DNA of 64,000 bases from Pokkaliibacter sp046614695. GTDB taxonomy: Bacteria > Pseudomonadota > Gammaproteobacteria > Pseudomonadales > Balneatricaceae. The notes under the pieces were generated by a model that searched no databases, was not told where the DNA came from, and saw nothing but the letters and a program-made list of their open reading frames with translations. A program made the position numbers and the translations under genes. Location of the stretch: the NCBI RefSeq assembly GCF_046614695.1, contig NZ_JBKKHQ010000013.1, positions 1-64,000 on the forward strand, in the 5' to 3' direction. The stretch's first letter is position 1, and every line of letters starts with the position of its first letter. This document shows, piece after piece, positions 1 to 9,080 of this stretch.

Positions 1-89
1 TCGGTGATCACTCACTTCACTTCCAAGCAGCTACTTGCTTGATTTTACTCTTGTTTTTCCCGACTTGGCGGTGCGCCGCGTCGTTCAGT

Positions 90-125
90 GGGGGCGCATT
101 ATAGACCTTTGAATGAGTCCGTCAA
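90..125 (-). promoter_or_regulatory. Strong sigma-70 promoter of stable-RNA type, firing out of the left edge
   Basis: Read leftwards, TTGACG (120-125) and a perfect TATAAT (98-103) are separated by 16 bp. The -10 is followed at once by the GC-rich discriminator GCGCCCCC. Such discriminators are typical of stringently controlled rRNA and tRNA promoters. The transcribed leader (positions 1-90) has no start codon with a good ribosome site, so an rRNA or tRNA operon just left of the window is the likely target. The assignment to rrn is inference. Confidence 0.6.
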
Positions 126-258
126 GGGGTAAAACCAAGAAAAGCCAAATTCAGGCTCATGACGCCCGAAAACGCTCAAACCGACACTGAGAGCCTTCAC
201 AGGAAAAGCTGAACCTCACTGCGCGAAGCCAATAACCGAAAGCACAAGCAGCAGATAT

Positions 259-290
259 AAAAAAGCAGCGGCCTTGGCCGCTGCTTTTTT
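259..290 (-). terminator. Rho-independent terminator of the der operon
   Basis: A perfect hairpin with arms AGCAGCGGCC and GGCCGCTGCT and a TT loop is flanked by A and T runs. It lies 9 bp past the der stop codon. It would also terminate rightward transcription. Confidence 0.9.
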
Positions 291-299
291 ATCAAGGAC

Positions 300-1718
300 T
301 TAGCCTTTCTTTTCGTTACGCTTAATGTTTCTTACCAAGCGACGCTTTTTCACTTCCTCACGCATTTCACGAGCGGACTTTGGTTTCTGCTTTTCAGCGA
401 AGGGATTATCTCCACCTTTGAAGCTAAAGCGCACTGGAGTTCCTTTGATATCAAGCACCTGAGCAAAACGATTTTCCAGATAGCGCTGATATGAACCAGG
501 AAGATCCTGTGTGGAGTTACCATGCACAATAAATAGAGGCGGATTAGAGCCCCCTTGGTGAGCATAACGCAGTTTAATACGTCGCCCTTTGACGATCGGC
601 GGCTGGTGATCCTGCACACAGTCCTGTAATAGCTTGGTCAAACGGTTCGTTGACCATTTCGCCATAGCAGAGTCATAGGCATCATTAACCGACTTATAAA
701 GATCACCCACCGCCGTACCATGCAGCGCCGAAATAAAATGCAGATCGGCAAAGTGTGCAAAACTGAGTCGGCGATCGAGCTGCCGACGAATCTCATCCTT
801 CTGGTCTTGAGTCATGCCATCCCACTTATTTACGGCAATCACCATCGCGCGGCCTGACTCAATAACAAAGCCAATCAGATGCAGATCCTGTTCTGAAAGC
901 CCATCACGAGCATCCAGCACACAAATAACTACGTGGGAGTCTTTGATCGCCTGAAGCGTTTTAACGATCGAGAACTTCTCGATGGCCTCATGCACGCTGC
1001 GGCGTCGGCGGATACCTGCAGTATCGATCAAGGTATAGTCCTGATCATTACGAGTATATGGAATATAGATGCTGTCACGCGTAGTGCCTGCGTAGTCATA
1101 GACTACAACACGGTCTTCACCCAACATACGGTTAACCAGCGTGGACTTGCCCACATTAGGACGCCCTACCACACCGATACGAATACCTTTAGAAGCCAGC
1201 TCAAGCTCGCGTTCCTGCTCTTCAATTACAGGATATTCTGCCAGTGCTTCCTCAATCAGAGACCGAACACCACGCCCATGAGCCGCCGCTATCGGAAAAG
1301 GACCATGCAAGCCCAGGCTGAAAAAGTCACCCATTGCAATATCGGGATCCAGGCCATCGGTCTTATTCACCACCAGCCAGGCTTTTTTCTCACTGCGACG
1401 AAGATGTTGAGCGATCATCTCATCTGCCGGGGTTAGCCCGGCACGACCATCAACCAGGAAAAGAACAATATCAGCTTCTTCAATAGCCAGCAGAGATTGC
1501 TCTGCCATTTCCATATCCAGGCCGACTTCTTCGCCGCTGATACCACCGGTATCAACAACAATATAGGCGTGGTCGCCGACGCGCCCTTCGCCGTATTTAC
1601 GGTCACGAGTTACGCCTGGCATATCTGCTACGAGCGCATCGTTGGTACGTGTCAGGCGATTAAAGAGGGTAGACTTCCCAACATTTGGGCGCCCTACCAG
1701 CGCGACGACAGGATTCAT
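300..1718 (-). CDS. der: GTPase Der (EngA), 50S ribosome assembly
   Basis: Der is a cytoplasmic GTPase with two tandem G domains that helps mature the 50S subunit. The 472-residue protein shows P-loops GRPNVGKS at residues 9-16 and 185-192, DTGG at 56-59, NKTD at 118-121 and NKWD in the second domain. A C-terminal KH-like domain spans about 350-440 and is followed by a lysine/arginine-rich tail. The length is normal. It is the last gene of the leftward block, 77 bp after bamB, which is the usual bamB-der order. The gap holds a GC-rich hairpin (1754-1773) without a T run. Confidence 0.97.
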   Translation of the reverse strand: MNPVVALVGRPNVGKSTLFNRLTRTNDALVADMPGVTRDRKYGEGRVGDHAYIVVDTGGISGEEVGLDMEMAEQSLLAIEEADIVLFLVDGRAGLTPADEMIAQHLRRSEKKAWLVVNKTDGLDPDIAMGDFFSLGLHGPFPIAAAHGRGVRSLIEEALAEYPVIEEQERELELASKGIRIGVVGRPNVGKSTLVNRMLGEDRVVVYDYAGTTRDSIYIPYTRNDQDYTLIDTAGIRRRRSVHEAIEKFSIVKTLQAIKDSHVVICVLDARDGLSEQDLHLIGFVIESGRAMVIAVNKWDGMTQDQKDEIRRQLDRRLSFAHFADLHFISALHGTAVGDLYKSVNDAYDSAMAKWSTNRLTKLLQDCVQDHQPPIVKGRRIKLRYAHQGGSNPPLFIVHGNSTQDLPGSYQRYLENRFAQVLDIKGTPVRFSFKGGDNPFAEKQKPKSAREMREEVKKRRLVRNIKRNEKKG

Positions 1719-1795
1719 TGATTAGTAACCATTCATTGATTCAAATACGCAAACGGCCGTCTGATGACGGCCGCTCGATAGGTAAGAAGCGAGAC

Positions 1796-2938
1796 TCAAT
1801 AACCGAGGGCTTCTAACCGTCCACTATTACTCAGTATATATAAACTCTGCCCAGCCGACTGCATATCTCCCGCAATTCCGTCACTATCGACATGAATACG
1901 GTTAACAAAACGACCATCAAAGCGTGAAAGCACATGTACGTAGCCTTCAAAATCAGACACAGCCAGCACATCACCCCACACCACAGGCGTACCTAAACTA
2001 CGGTACTTGAGTGCATTCTGCTGCCAGAGCACAGCACCACTACGACGATCAAAGGCCACAACATCTCCTTCATCAGAGACGCCATATACTGCTGTATCAT
2101 CAACAGCTACACCATGAGCTGACGAGAAGGGTTTCGACCACAGCACTCGACCATTCGAGGACTCCATTGCCGTGATAGTACCTTGGTAGGTAGCCGTATA
2201 AAGCACGTTATCTGCAAAGGCAGGACGCCCCATGGCATCAACCATCCGGTCCAGCTCTGAGCGCCCATCAGGCATACTCAACCTTTTTTCCCAGATAACT
2301 GATCCTGTGTCATTCGACAGCAGTGCAATTTTACCTGAGGAAAAGTTAGCGATAGTCGCGTTATTAAATACCAATGGAGACGCTGTACCACGTAATGTCA
2401 AAGCAGGTGCAGAGCTGTCATAGCTCCACACTTCAGAGCCGTCAGTGGCTGAATAAGCAACCAAGCTGCCATCGATAAACTGCACTACAATCAGCGATGG
2501 ACTACCCTGCGGAGGAGCCAGCACTTCGGTCGGCACCTCGCGCTTCCAGCGGACTTCTCCGGTCGCAGCATCAAGCGCAAACAGCTGACCATCCAAGGTC
2601 GCCACAGCGATAAGATCACCGTTATAGCCGACTCCACCACTAATACGTGCCTCGAGATCTTTCTCCCAAAGCTGCTTGCCTGATTCACGGTTGTAAGCAA
2701 CTACACTACCTTCATTGGTAGCAGCAAACACTTCTTTCTCACTAACCGCTGGCATCAAGGGCGTGGGATCATCCGCGTCACTGGAGCCCACATCATGATC
2801 CCATAAGGTTTTAACCTTAAGAGTCGCATCAATATCCTGCAATTCTGCAGGCTGGTTTTCAGGAGTGGAACCCCAGAGGCCGCAACCACTCAGCAGCGCA
2901 GAAGTAAGCAGGGCACCAGCCAAAAAGTGGAGTTTCAT
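1796..2938 (-). CDS. bamB: Outer membrane assembly lipoprotein BamB
   Basis: BamB is the beta-propeller lipoprotein of the BAM complex, which inserts beta-barrel proteins into the outer membrane. The 380-residue protein has a lipoprotein signal peptide with lipobox LLSGC (Cys19). The rest consists of repeated PQQ/WD-like blades with recurring motifs such as ALDAATGEVRW and AFDRRSGAVLW. Only 1 bp separates its start from the yfgM stop, so the two genes are co-transcribed and probably translationally coupled. Confidence 0.95.
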   Translation of the reverse strand: MKLHFLAGALLTSALLSGCGLWGSTPENQPAELQDIDATLKVKTLWDHDVGSSDADDPTPLMPAVSEKEVFAATNEGSVVAYNRESGKQLWEKDLEARISGGVGYNGDLIAVATLDGQLFALDAATGEVRWKREVPTEVLAPPQGSPSLIVVQFIDGSLVAYSATDGSEVWSYDSSAPALTLRGTASPLVFNNATIANFSSGKIALLSNDTGSVIWEKRLSMPDGRSELDRMVDAMGRPAFADNVLYTATYQGTITAMESSNGRVLWSKPFSSAHGVAVDDTAVYGVSDEGDVVAFDRRSGAVLWQQNALKYRSLGTPVVWGDVLAVSDFEGYVHVLSRFDGRFVNRIHVDSDGIAGDMQSAGQSLYILSNSGRLEALGY

Positions 2939-2939
2939 A

Positions 2940-3602
2940 TCAGCTTCCTTTCGCTACAGCCAGATCGTCCAGCTTCATTGCCAACGCTGGGCTTGGCCGA
3001 CCTGCTTCCTGATAAAGTGCAACGGCCGTGGTATAGGCATCACGAGCTTCCGCTTTTTTGCCAAGGCTGACCAAGATATCGCCGCGGAGCTCCGCACGAT
3101 CAGCTTCATACGCACCTGGCTGCTCTTGCAGCAGACCCAATGCCTCTTCACCTTTACCATCCGCAGCGAGCACGCGGGCAAGACGCAGTTGAGCCAGCTC
3201 GCCCATATCGGTATTCCGCTCTTGCTCATGCACCCAACGCAACTGTTCTTCTGCTTTGCCAAGCTCGCCCGTCTCAACATAGAGCTTAGCCAGCAGCAGA
3301 CCACCAAAATGCGCATAGCTGGTATCGCCATACTCATCACGTAATTGCTGAGCGGTATGAACCAATGTCGCTTTCTGATCGTCGCCTATTTTGCCGGACT
3401 TCAGTACATTCATGCCTTGCAGCATCGTCTGGTACAACGCCGATGCTGCACCATTGTATGAAGACTGATAACGCTTCCAACCTTCCCAACCAAATACAGC
3501 GATCAAAGCAATCAACACGCCGACAAGCAGTGATTTGCCATTTTCCTTGAACCAGTTACGGATAAGTTCCAGTTGTTCTTCTTCTGATCTCAGCTCGCTC
3601 AC
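2940..3602 (-). CDS. yfgM: YfgM family inner-membrane TPR protein
   Basis: YfgM is an inner-membrane protein with a periplasmic TPR domain. In E. coli it associates with the SecYEG/PpiD translocon and affects envelope stress signalling. The 220-residue protein has a short cytoplasmic N-terminus, one membrane segment at about residues 23-41 (GKSLLVGVLIALIAVFGW) and a helical TPR-like periplasmic part. It lies between hisS (16 bp gap) and bamB (1 bp gap), the conserved location of this family. Confidence 0.92.
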   Translation of the reverse strand: MSELRSEEEQLELIRNWFKENGKSLLVGVLIALIAVFGWEGWKRYQSSYNGAASALYQTMLQGMNVLKSGKIGDDQKATLVHTAQQLRDEYGDTSYAHFGGLLLAKLYVETGELGKAEEQLRWVHEQERNTDMGELAQLRLARVLAADGKGEEALGLLQEQPGAYEADRAELRGDILVSLGKKAEARDAYTTAVALYQEAGRPSPALAMKLDDLAVAKGS

Positions 3603-3618
3603 TACGCGCTCCTGTCCA

Positions 3619-4881
3619 TTAACCTTTCAATGCTGTCGCGACAGCATCTACGACCTGATTGATCGCCAATTCCTGAGGGGTATCACCTTGCCACAGAGTC
3701 GCGGTCAATTCATCGTCGCGAGACTTGATCAAGAGTGTCAATTTGGAACCCGCCATGCGGGCTTTGCTACCGATGTTCTTAAGGCCAGCAAAATGGCTAC
3801 GAATACGGATCTCGGGAAGTGCATCCCGAAGCTGCTCAGACATAGCCAACACTTGGGGCTGTAACCCTTTATGCTCTGCAGCCACATACACATCCAGCGT
3901 CTCGCGCTCAGAAACAGGCACCAGTTCCAGGGTTTCCAGCAACAGAATCAGACGCTCAACACCCATAGCAAAACCGGCACCGGGTGTCGCCTTGCCACCC
4001 AACTGAGCAACCAGACCGTCGTAACGGCCTCCTGCACATACGGTACCCTGCGCACCCAAAGCATTTGTGGTCCACTCAAAAACAGTACGATTGTAGTAAT
4101 CCAGACCACGCACCAGACGAGGGTTAATCACATAACGAATACCCTGAGCCTCCAACATGGCGGTCAGTTCAGCAAAATGCTGCTTGGACTCATCATCAAG
4201 GTGATCTTGCAGCATTGGAGCATTCTTCAGGACTTCCTGAGTGGACGGGTCTTTAGAATCCAGCACACGCAGGGGATTGGAATGAAGACGTCTTTTACTA
4301 TCTTCATCCAGCTGATCCAAATGGGCAGAAAGATAATCGATCAATAGCTGACGGTAAGCCGCGCGCGCCTCCTGGCTCCCCAAGGAGTTCAGCTCCAACG
4401 TTACGTGATCAATTAGCCCTAGGGATTTCCACAGGCGCGCAGACAGAGCAATGACTTCGGCATCCAGATCTGCGCCCGCCATACCAAAGGCTTCTACGCC
4501 AATCTGGTGAAACTGACGATACCGCCCTTTCTGGGGTTTTTCGTAACGGAACATAGGTCCCTGATACCAGAGGCGCTGAGTCTGGTTGAAAAGCATGCCA
4601 TGCTCTTCTGCAGCACGAACACAACTGGCAGTCCCTTCCGGACGCAGAGTCAGGCTTTCGCCGTTACGATCCTCGAAGGTATACATTTCTTTTTCGACGA
4701 TATCTGTTACTTCGCCGATAGAGCGCTTAAAGAGCTGAGTCTGCTCGACAATAGGCATACGGATCTCGCCATAGCCGTAGGCATCAAGCACTTGCTTAAC
4801 TGTCTTCTCGAAGTACTGCCAAACTGCGGTTTCCTGAGGCAGCACATCGTTCATGCCGCGTATGGCTTGAATCTTTGCCAC
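3619..4881 (-). CDS. hisS: Histidyl-tRNA synthetase
   Basis: HisRS charges tRNA-His with histidine. This class II synthetase of 420 residues shows motif 2 (YRQFHQIGVEAFG), the histidine-binding segment GLDYYNRTVFEW and motif 3 (GAGFAMGVERL). A C-terminal anticodon-binding domain spans about 325-420. It follows rodZ by 25 bp. In many relatives ispG separates rodZ and hisS, but here it does not. Confidence 0.97.
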   Translation of the reverse strand: MAKIQAIRGMNDVLPQETAVWQYFEKTVKQVLDAYGYGEIRMPIVEQTQLFKRSIGEVTDIVEKEMYTFEDRNGESLTLRPEGTASCVRAAEEHGMLFNQTQRLWYQGPMFRYEKPQKGRYRQFHQIGVEAFGMAGADLDAEVIALSARLWKSLGLIDHVTLELNSLGSQEARAAYRQLLIDYLSAHLDQLDEDSKRRLHSNPLRVLDSKDPSTQEVLKNAPMLQDHLDDESKQHFAELTAMLEAQGIRYVINPRLVRGLDYYNRTVFEWTTNALGAQGTVCAGGRYDGLVAQLGGKATPGAGFAMGVERLILLLETLELVPVSERETLDVYVAAEHKGLQPQVLAMSEQLRDALPEIRIRSHFAGLKNIGSKARMAGSKLTLLIKSRDDELTATLWQGDTPQELAINQVVDAVATALKG

Positions 4882-4906
4882 AGCGTTTGTCCTTCACTTA
4901 AATGGA

Positions 4907-5992
4907 TTAATTAGCTTTAAGAGTCAGGCGGACGACTTCTTTACCATCATACTGGCTAAGATCGACAGCCTTATTATTCAGAGAAATTGAGGAGACGCCC
5001 GGTGCGTAGCCCATCACGACACGTACAGGTGGTTTGACGTGCATGGCAACCTGGTCGCCAGCGGTCTTGATACCCGCAACCACTTTTTTCCCATCACCAT
5101 CCTGAACCTGAAACCAGCAGTCTGCCGTAAAGCTGACCTGGAGATACTCCGTACCAGCCGGCCCTGTGGGAATGGGATTATCAATGACAGCCCTTTCGTT
5201 ACCAGCTTCCGGAGCAACGTCGGCGACGCCTTCGCCCTCAGCCGCAGGAGCAACCTCATCACCCGCCACATTTTCGGCTGACGGTGCTTCTGATGAAGCG
5301 CTGTCATTCGCGCCAGAAATATCAGCAGAGGCAGTTCCCTGATTGCTGGTGTCGGTACTTGCAGCAGGAACATCATCTTCAACCGCCGCCGCTGGAGAAG
5401 AGTGCTCCATCGCATCCGGAGCAGAGCTGGATTCGGTATTGGTGGGAAGAGGCAAAGAGGTCGTGCCATCCGTTTGCGGATCGGTTAATACAATCTGCTT
5501 ATCGCCTTCCATAGTGGAAACAGTGATCTTACTGATCAGATTATGAAAGACGTCAGAAGGATTCGTGAACTGACGCTGCTCTTTAAACCACAACAGGGTG
5601 ATAACAACTATCGTGAGAACAAAGGCAAAGGTCATAAGTTTCATCAACCAGCGACCCGTGACATTGGAATGAGCCTTGCCAACCGTCGGCAAAGGCGCCA
5701 GCTTGCTCTCTTTTGGCTGTCCTACAATTTTCTCGTAATAGCCAAGCCATTTTTCTTCAGGCTCACCAATAATGCGGGCGTATGCCTTGAGGTAGCCACG
5801 AACAAAGGTCGGATTGGGCAGGCGCCCAAAATCGCCATTCTCAAGCGCCTGCACGTAAAAGCGCGTCAGATGCAGCTGCTTGGCAACGTCCTCTAATGTC
5901 AGGCCAAGATTTTCACGCCCTTGGCGCAGTTGGTCTCCGGGAAATCTGCCGTCAGAACTCAGACCATTACGGTTGTCGTCTGTTTCGTTCAC
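4907..5992 (-). CDS. rodZ: Cytoskeletal/cell-shape protein RodZ
   Basis: RodZ links MreB to the cell-wall elongation machinery. The 361-residue protein has an N-terminal helix-turn-helix of the Cro/XRE type (about 20-75), a basic linker and one membrane segment (about 116-136). A long Ser/Ala/Glu-rich periplasmic linker (about 170-265) leads to a C-terminal beta domain of the DUF4115 type. Its start overlaps the pilW stop by 4 bp (ATGA), so translation is probably coupled. The low-complexity linker is the part most likely to vary between strains. Confidence 0.93.
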   Translation of the reverse strand: MNETDDNRNGLSSDGRFPGDQLRQGRENLGLTLEDVAKQLHLTRFYVQALENGDFGRLPNPTFVRGYLKAYARIIGEPEEKWLGYYEKIVGQPKESKLAPLPTVGKAHSNVTGRWLMKLMTFAFVLTIVVITLLWFKEQRQFTNPSDVFHNLISKITVSTMEGDKQIVLTDPQTDGTTSLPLPTNTESSSAPDAMEHSSPAAAVEDDVPAASTDTSNQGTASADISGANDSASSEAPSAENVAGDEVAPAAEGEGVADVAPEAGNERAVIDNPIPTGPAGTEYLQVSFTADCWFQVQDGDGKKVVAGIKTAGDQVAMHVKPPVRVVMGYAPGVSSISLNNKAVDLSQYDGKEVVRLTLKAN

Positions 5993-6744
5993 TCCGAGGC
6001 TCCTGGGGTTGCGGGCTGTGTCCAGTTATTCAATTCATTTAACAGGGACTGATCACCACTGGCTTGCGCAATTTTTTTGCCTAAATCCAGTGATGCATCG
6101 GTTTGGCGGGCGTAGCCGCGTTTTACTAACCGGAGGAAAAAGGCGTAATCCGTAGCCGCCTCTTTGTTATCAGACAGCTTGTAATTCACTTGAGCCAGGG
6201 TGTACCACGCCTCTGCAGACAGTGGTGACAACTGCACGGCGCGCTTGTAGTGGTCGCGCGCTGTCGTTAAGTCGTTTTGCATTAAAGCACAGCGCCCCAA
6301 GTTTTCAAAAGCTTGAGACCGCTGGGCGTACATGGGATCAGCCGCGGCCTTCTGCACCTCGGTACAACCTTGTTCGGTTTTACCAATAGAGAACAGGAAT
6401 GCACCGAAGTTATTATGAAGGCGGGCATCATCCGGATGTTTACGGATGGCATTATTGAAGGCATCTTCGGCCAGCGCTTTTTCACCCTGAGCGGCATACA
6501 TCATGGCCCAGGCATTCAGCACTTCTGTGTCATCCGGTGCCAACTCCATGGCACGCTGCAGGGGCTTTACCGCCTCTTCAGAGCGGCCGGTCTTGAGGTA
6601 GCCCAGACCGAGGCGAACATAAGCCTCGGCGGTACGCTGATCTTTCTCTTTTTTTTCTGCTGAAGAGAGTGTCGGCTTCGGAGAAATTGCACAGGCTTGC
6701 AGTAACATGACCACCAAAATAACGATCCATGCTCTGCCGCGCAT
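5989..6744 (-). CDS. pilW: Type IV pilus biogenesis lipoprotein PilW/PilF
   Basis: This is the outer-membrane pilotin that promotes PilQ secretin multimerisation in type IV pilus assembly. The 251-residue protein has a lipoprotein signal peptide with lipobox LLQAC (Cys18) and about six TPR repeats covering most of the mature part. It lies between rlmN and rodZ, as in Pseudomonas, where it is called pilF. Together with pilT at 22.7 kb it suggests the host makes type IV pili. Confidence 0.93.
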   Translation of the reverse strand: MRGRAWIVILVVMLLQACAISPKPTLSSAEKKEKDQRTAEAYVRLGLGYLKTGRSEEAVKPLQRAMELAPDDTEVLNAWAMMYAAQGEKALAEDAFNNAIRKHPDDARLHNNFGAFLFSIGKTEQGCTEVQKAAADPMYAQRSQAFENLGRCALMQNDLTTARDHYKRAVQLSPLSAEAWYTLAQVNYKLSDNKEAATDYAFFLRLVKRGYARQTDASLDLGKKIAQASGDQSLLNELNNWTQPATPGASE

Positions 6745-6808
6745 GCTAGTCTCCTTTGTCTAGATAGATGCGATATTAGATCAAATACTCGTGATGCCTC
6801 CCGCGGCA

Positions 6809-7945
6809 TCAGAGCCCAAGGTTATCACGAACCGTCAATGACTGATCAAGCAATTTAATATAGCGCTCGCTACGACGTGTCCGGTCCGTTACCTGACCCA
6901 CCAGCTGCCCACAGGCTGCATCTATATCTTCACCGCGTGTTGTTCGCACAGTCGTCACGATTCCCGAACGGTGCACCAGATTCTGGAATGCACGAATCGT
7001 CTCGTCACCGGGACGTTCATAACCCGAATTCGGGTAGGGATTGAAAGGAATCAGGTTTAGCTTGCAATCAATGCGCTTGAGCAGCTTGATCAACTCATGG
7101 GCATGCTCAGGCTGGTCATTCACATCTTTAAGCAGGGTGTACTCGAAGGTAATACCACGCTTGTCGTCACACTTATCCAGATAGCGCTGACAAGCAGACA
7201 TCAAATCTTCAATAGGATACTTGCGATTAATAGGGACAATTTTGTCACGCAAGGCATCATTAGGTGCGTGCAGCGATACAGCCAGCGTAACGTCCGTCAC
7301 ATCGCCGAGCTTATCAATCATCGGCACAACACCTGCCGTACTCAGGGTCACACGACGCTTGGAAAGACCGTAAGCGTTGTCATCCATCATCAGAGACATC
7401 GCATCAACGACAGGCTCAAAGTTCATGAGCGGCTCGCCCATACCCATCATTACCACGTTGGTCACACGACGAGGACCATTTGAATCAAAGGGTCCGAAGG
7501 AGCCAATTGCAACACGCAACTGACCAATAATCTCTTCAGGGCTCAGGTTGCGGTTAAAGCCCTGCTTTCCTGTAGAACAGAAGCTGCAATCGAGCGAGCA
7601 GCCTACCTGCGATGAAACACACAACGTGGCGCGATCACCATCAGGAATCAGCACTGTCTCAACGGAGTTATTACCCGCCACTTTGACGACCCATTTACGG
7701 GTACCGTCTTTGGAAAAGTGCTGAAAGAGTATTTCCGGATCACGAACCTCAGCAATCTCTTCCAGCTTCTGACGAAGCTTCTTGCTGATATCGGTCATTT
7801 CTTCAAAGGAAGAGGCCCCACGCTGGTGTATCCACTTCGCTACCTGAACCGCGCGAAATTTCTTTTCACCAAAACTTTCAAAGAAAGCGATCAGCTTTGG
7901 CAATGAAAGTCCGAGCAAATTAACTTTGTTGACTTGATCGTTCAT
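6809..7945 (-). CDS. rlmN: 23S rRNA/tRNA adenine-C2 methyltransferase RlmN
   Basis: RlmN is a radical-SAM enzyme that methylates C2 of A2503 in 23S rRNA and A37 in some tRNAs. The 378-residue protein has the CxxxCxxC cluster motif at C116, C120 and C123. The second catalytic cysteine, which becomes methylated in the mechanism, lies in the C-terminal CGQL motif (C345). It follows ndk by 47 bp and precedes pilW by 64 bp, the conserved arrangement. Confidence 0.96.
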   Translation of the reverse strand: MNDQVNKVNLLGLSLPKLIAFFESFGEKKFRAVQVAKWIHQRGASSFEEMTDISKKLRQKLEEIAEVRDPEILFQHFSKDGTRKWVVKVAGNNSVETVLIPDGDRATLCVSSQVGCSLDCSFCSTGKQGFNRNLSPEEIIGQLRVAIGSFGPFDSNGPRRVTNVVMMGMGEPLMNFEPVVDAMSLMMDDNAYGLSKRRVTLSTAGVVPMIDKLGDVTDVTLAVSLHAPNDALRDKIVPINRKYPIEDLMSACQRYLDKCDDKRGITFEYTLLKDVNDQPEHAHELIKLLKRIDCKLNLIPFNPYPNSGYERPGDETIRAFQNLVHRSGIVTTVRTTRGEDIDAACGQLVGQVTDRTRRSERYIKLLDQSLTVRDNLGL

Positions 7946-7992
7946 GGGGCACTTCTTTTTTTACAAAATCATGGACCTAAAAGGCCCGGGCA

Positions 7993-8400
7993 TCACTTAC
8001 CGAAGAAGTATTCAACTTCACGGGCAGCGGATGTTTCGGAGTCAGAACCGTGAACGGCGTTAGCATCGATTGACTCAGCGAAGTCATGACGCAGAGTACC
8101 TGCAGCGGCTTCTTTCGGGTTAGTAGCGCCCATGATTTCACGGTTTTTAGCGATAGCGTTTTCACCTTCCAGAACCTGAACAAAAACAGGGCCAGAAGTC
8201 ATGAACGCAACCAGATCCTTGAAGAAAGGACGCTCTTTGTGTTCAGCGTAGAAACCTTCAGCCTGTTCCTGGCTCAGGGTAACCAGTTTACCTTCAACTA
8301 CTTTCAGGCCGGCACGCTCAAAACGCGCGATGATTTCACCGATAACGTTTTTCTTAACGGCATCAGGCTTGATGATGGAAAGGGTACGTTGAGTTGCCAT
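7993..8400 (-). CDS. ndk: Nucleoside diphosphate kinase
   Basis: Ndk equilibrates nucleoside tri- and diphosphates through a phosphohistidine intermediate. The 135-residue sequence keeps the catalytic His117 in NAVHGSD. It is a few residues shorter than the usual 141-143, with the difference at the C-terminus. It is separated from iscX by 128 bp that hold a terminator and a TATAAT element, so it probably begins its own transcript. Confidence 0.96.
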   Translation of the reverse strand: MATQRTLSIIKPDAVKKNVIGEIIARFERAGLKVVEGKLVTLSQEQAEGFYAEHKERPFFKDLVAFMTSGPVFVQVLEGENAIAKNREIMGATNPKEAAAGTLRHDFAESIDANAVHGSDSETSAAREVEYFFGK

Positions 8401-8453
8401 TTTATTCTCCAGCTGAAACGCAAAGATTAGGGGGTAAATTTTAAGAACCGGAG

Positions 8454-8459
8454 ATTATA
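8454..8459 (-). promoter_or_regulatory. Candidate -10 element of the ndk promoter
   Basis: A perfect TATAAT on the minus strand lies 54 bp before the ndk start, in the gap after the isc terminator. No convincing -35 hexamer is visible 16-18 bp upstream. The assignment rests on the -10 and on context. Confidence 0.45.
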
Positions 8460-8501
8460 CGTGGTTCATTGCTCGCTGAGTAGCCACCCCCCGAAATAAC
8501 C

Positions 8502-8523
8502 AAAAACCCGCCTGGGCGGGTTT
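8502..8523 (-). terminator. Rho-independent terminator of the isc operon
   Basis: The hairpin has arms AAACCCGCC and GGCGGGTTT, and on the minus strand it is followed by TT. It begins 5 bp past the iscX stop and separates the isc operon from ndk. Confidence 0.85.
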
Positions 8524-8528
8524 CGTGA

Positions 8529-8723
8529 TCAGCGAGCTTCTTCAATCCAGGCCATCTGTATGGCCTCAAGAATCTTCTCATTGGAGCGCTGCGGATCATC
8601 CTCGAAGCCCTCCAGCTCACAGACCCAGCGGTGCAGGTCGGTAAAACGCACATACTGGGGATCAACATCCTCATGAGCATCAGCCAGCTCGATAGCGATA
8701 TCCTGAACATCAGTCCACAGCAT
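8529..8723 (-). CDS. iscX: Fe-S assembly protein IscX
   Basis: IscX is a small acidic protein that binds IscS and is thought to modulate desulfurase activity or iron supply. The 64-residue length and the Asp/Glu-rich sequence (DVQDIAIELADAHEDVDPQY) match the family. It is the last gene of the isc operon, 10 bp after fdx. Confidence 0.95.
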   Translation of the reverse strand: MLWTDVQDIAIELADAHEDVDPQYVRFTDLHRWVCELEGFEDDPQRSNEKILEAIQMAWIEEAR

Positions 8724-8733
8724 GGCGAAATCC

Positions 8734-9072
8734 TCAGTGGCGCTCGGAGGCGTGATTCAATGTGTAACGCGGTAGCTCAACCACCAGATCTTCGTTACCC
8801 ACCACCGCCTGACAACTCAGACGGGATTCAGGCTCAAGACCCCACGCCTTGTCCAGCATGTCATCTTCCAGTTCATCAGAGTCATTGAGGGAGCTAAAAC
8901 CCTCACGAACAATGACGTGGCAGGTCGTGCAGGCACAGGATTTCTCGCAGGCATGCTCGATTTCAATCCCGTTGGCCAGCGCCGCATCACAAATAGTGAC
9001 ACCGGGCTCAACGTCGATCACTTTACCTTCCGGACACACTTCGGCGTGAGGAAGAAAAATCACTTGGGTCAT
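8734..9072 (-). CDS. fdx: ISC-type [2Fe-2S] ferredoxin
   Basis: This ferredoxin supplies electrons for Fe-S cluster assembly on IscU. The 112-residue protein has the adrenodoxin-type ligands C42, C48, C51 and C87. An extra C46, common in this family, lies inside ACEKSCACTTC. It lies 8 bp after hscA and before iscX. Confidence 0.96.
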   Translation of the reverse strand: MTQVIFLPHAEVCPEGKVIDVEPGVTICDAALANGIEIEHACEKSCACTTCHVIVREGFSSLNDSDELEDDMLDKAWGLEPESRLSCQAVVGNEDLVVELPRYTLNHASERH

Positions 9073-9080
9073 GGGTCACC

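Noticed and set aside
1754..1773. GC-rich hairpin between bamB and der as a terminator
   Set aside because: CGGCCGTC-TGAT-GACGGCCG has no T run on either strand, so it is not a Rho-independent terminator.
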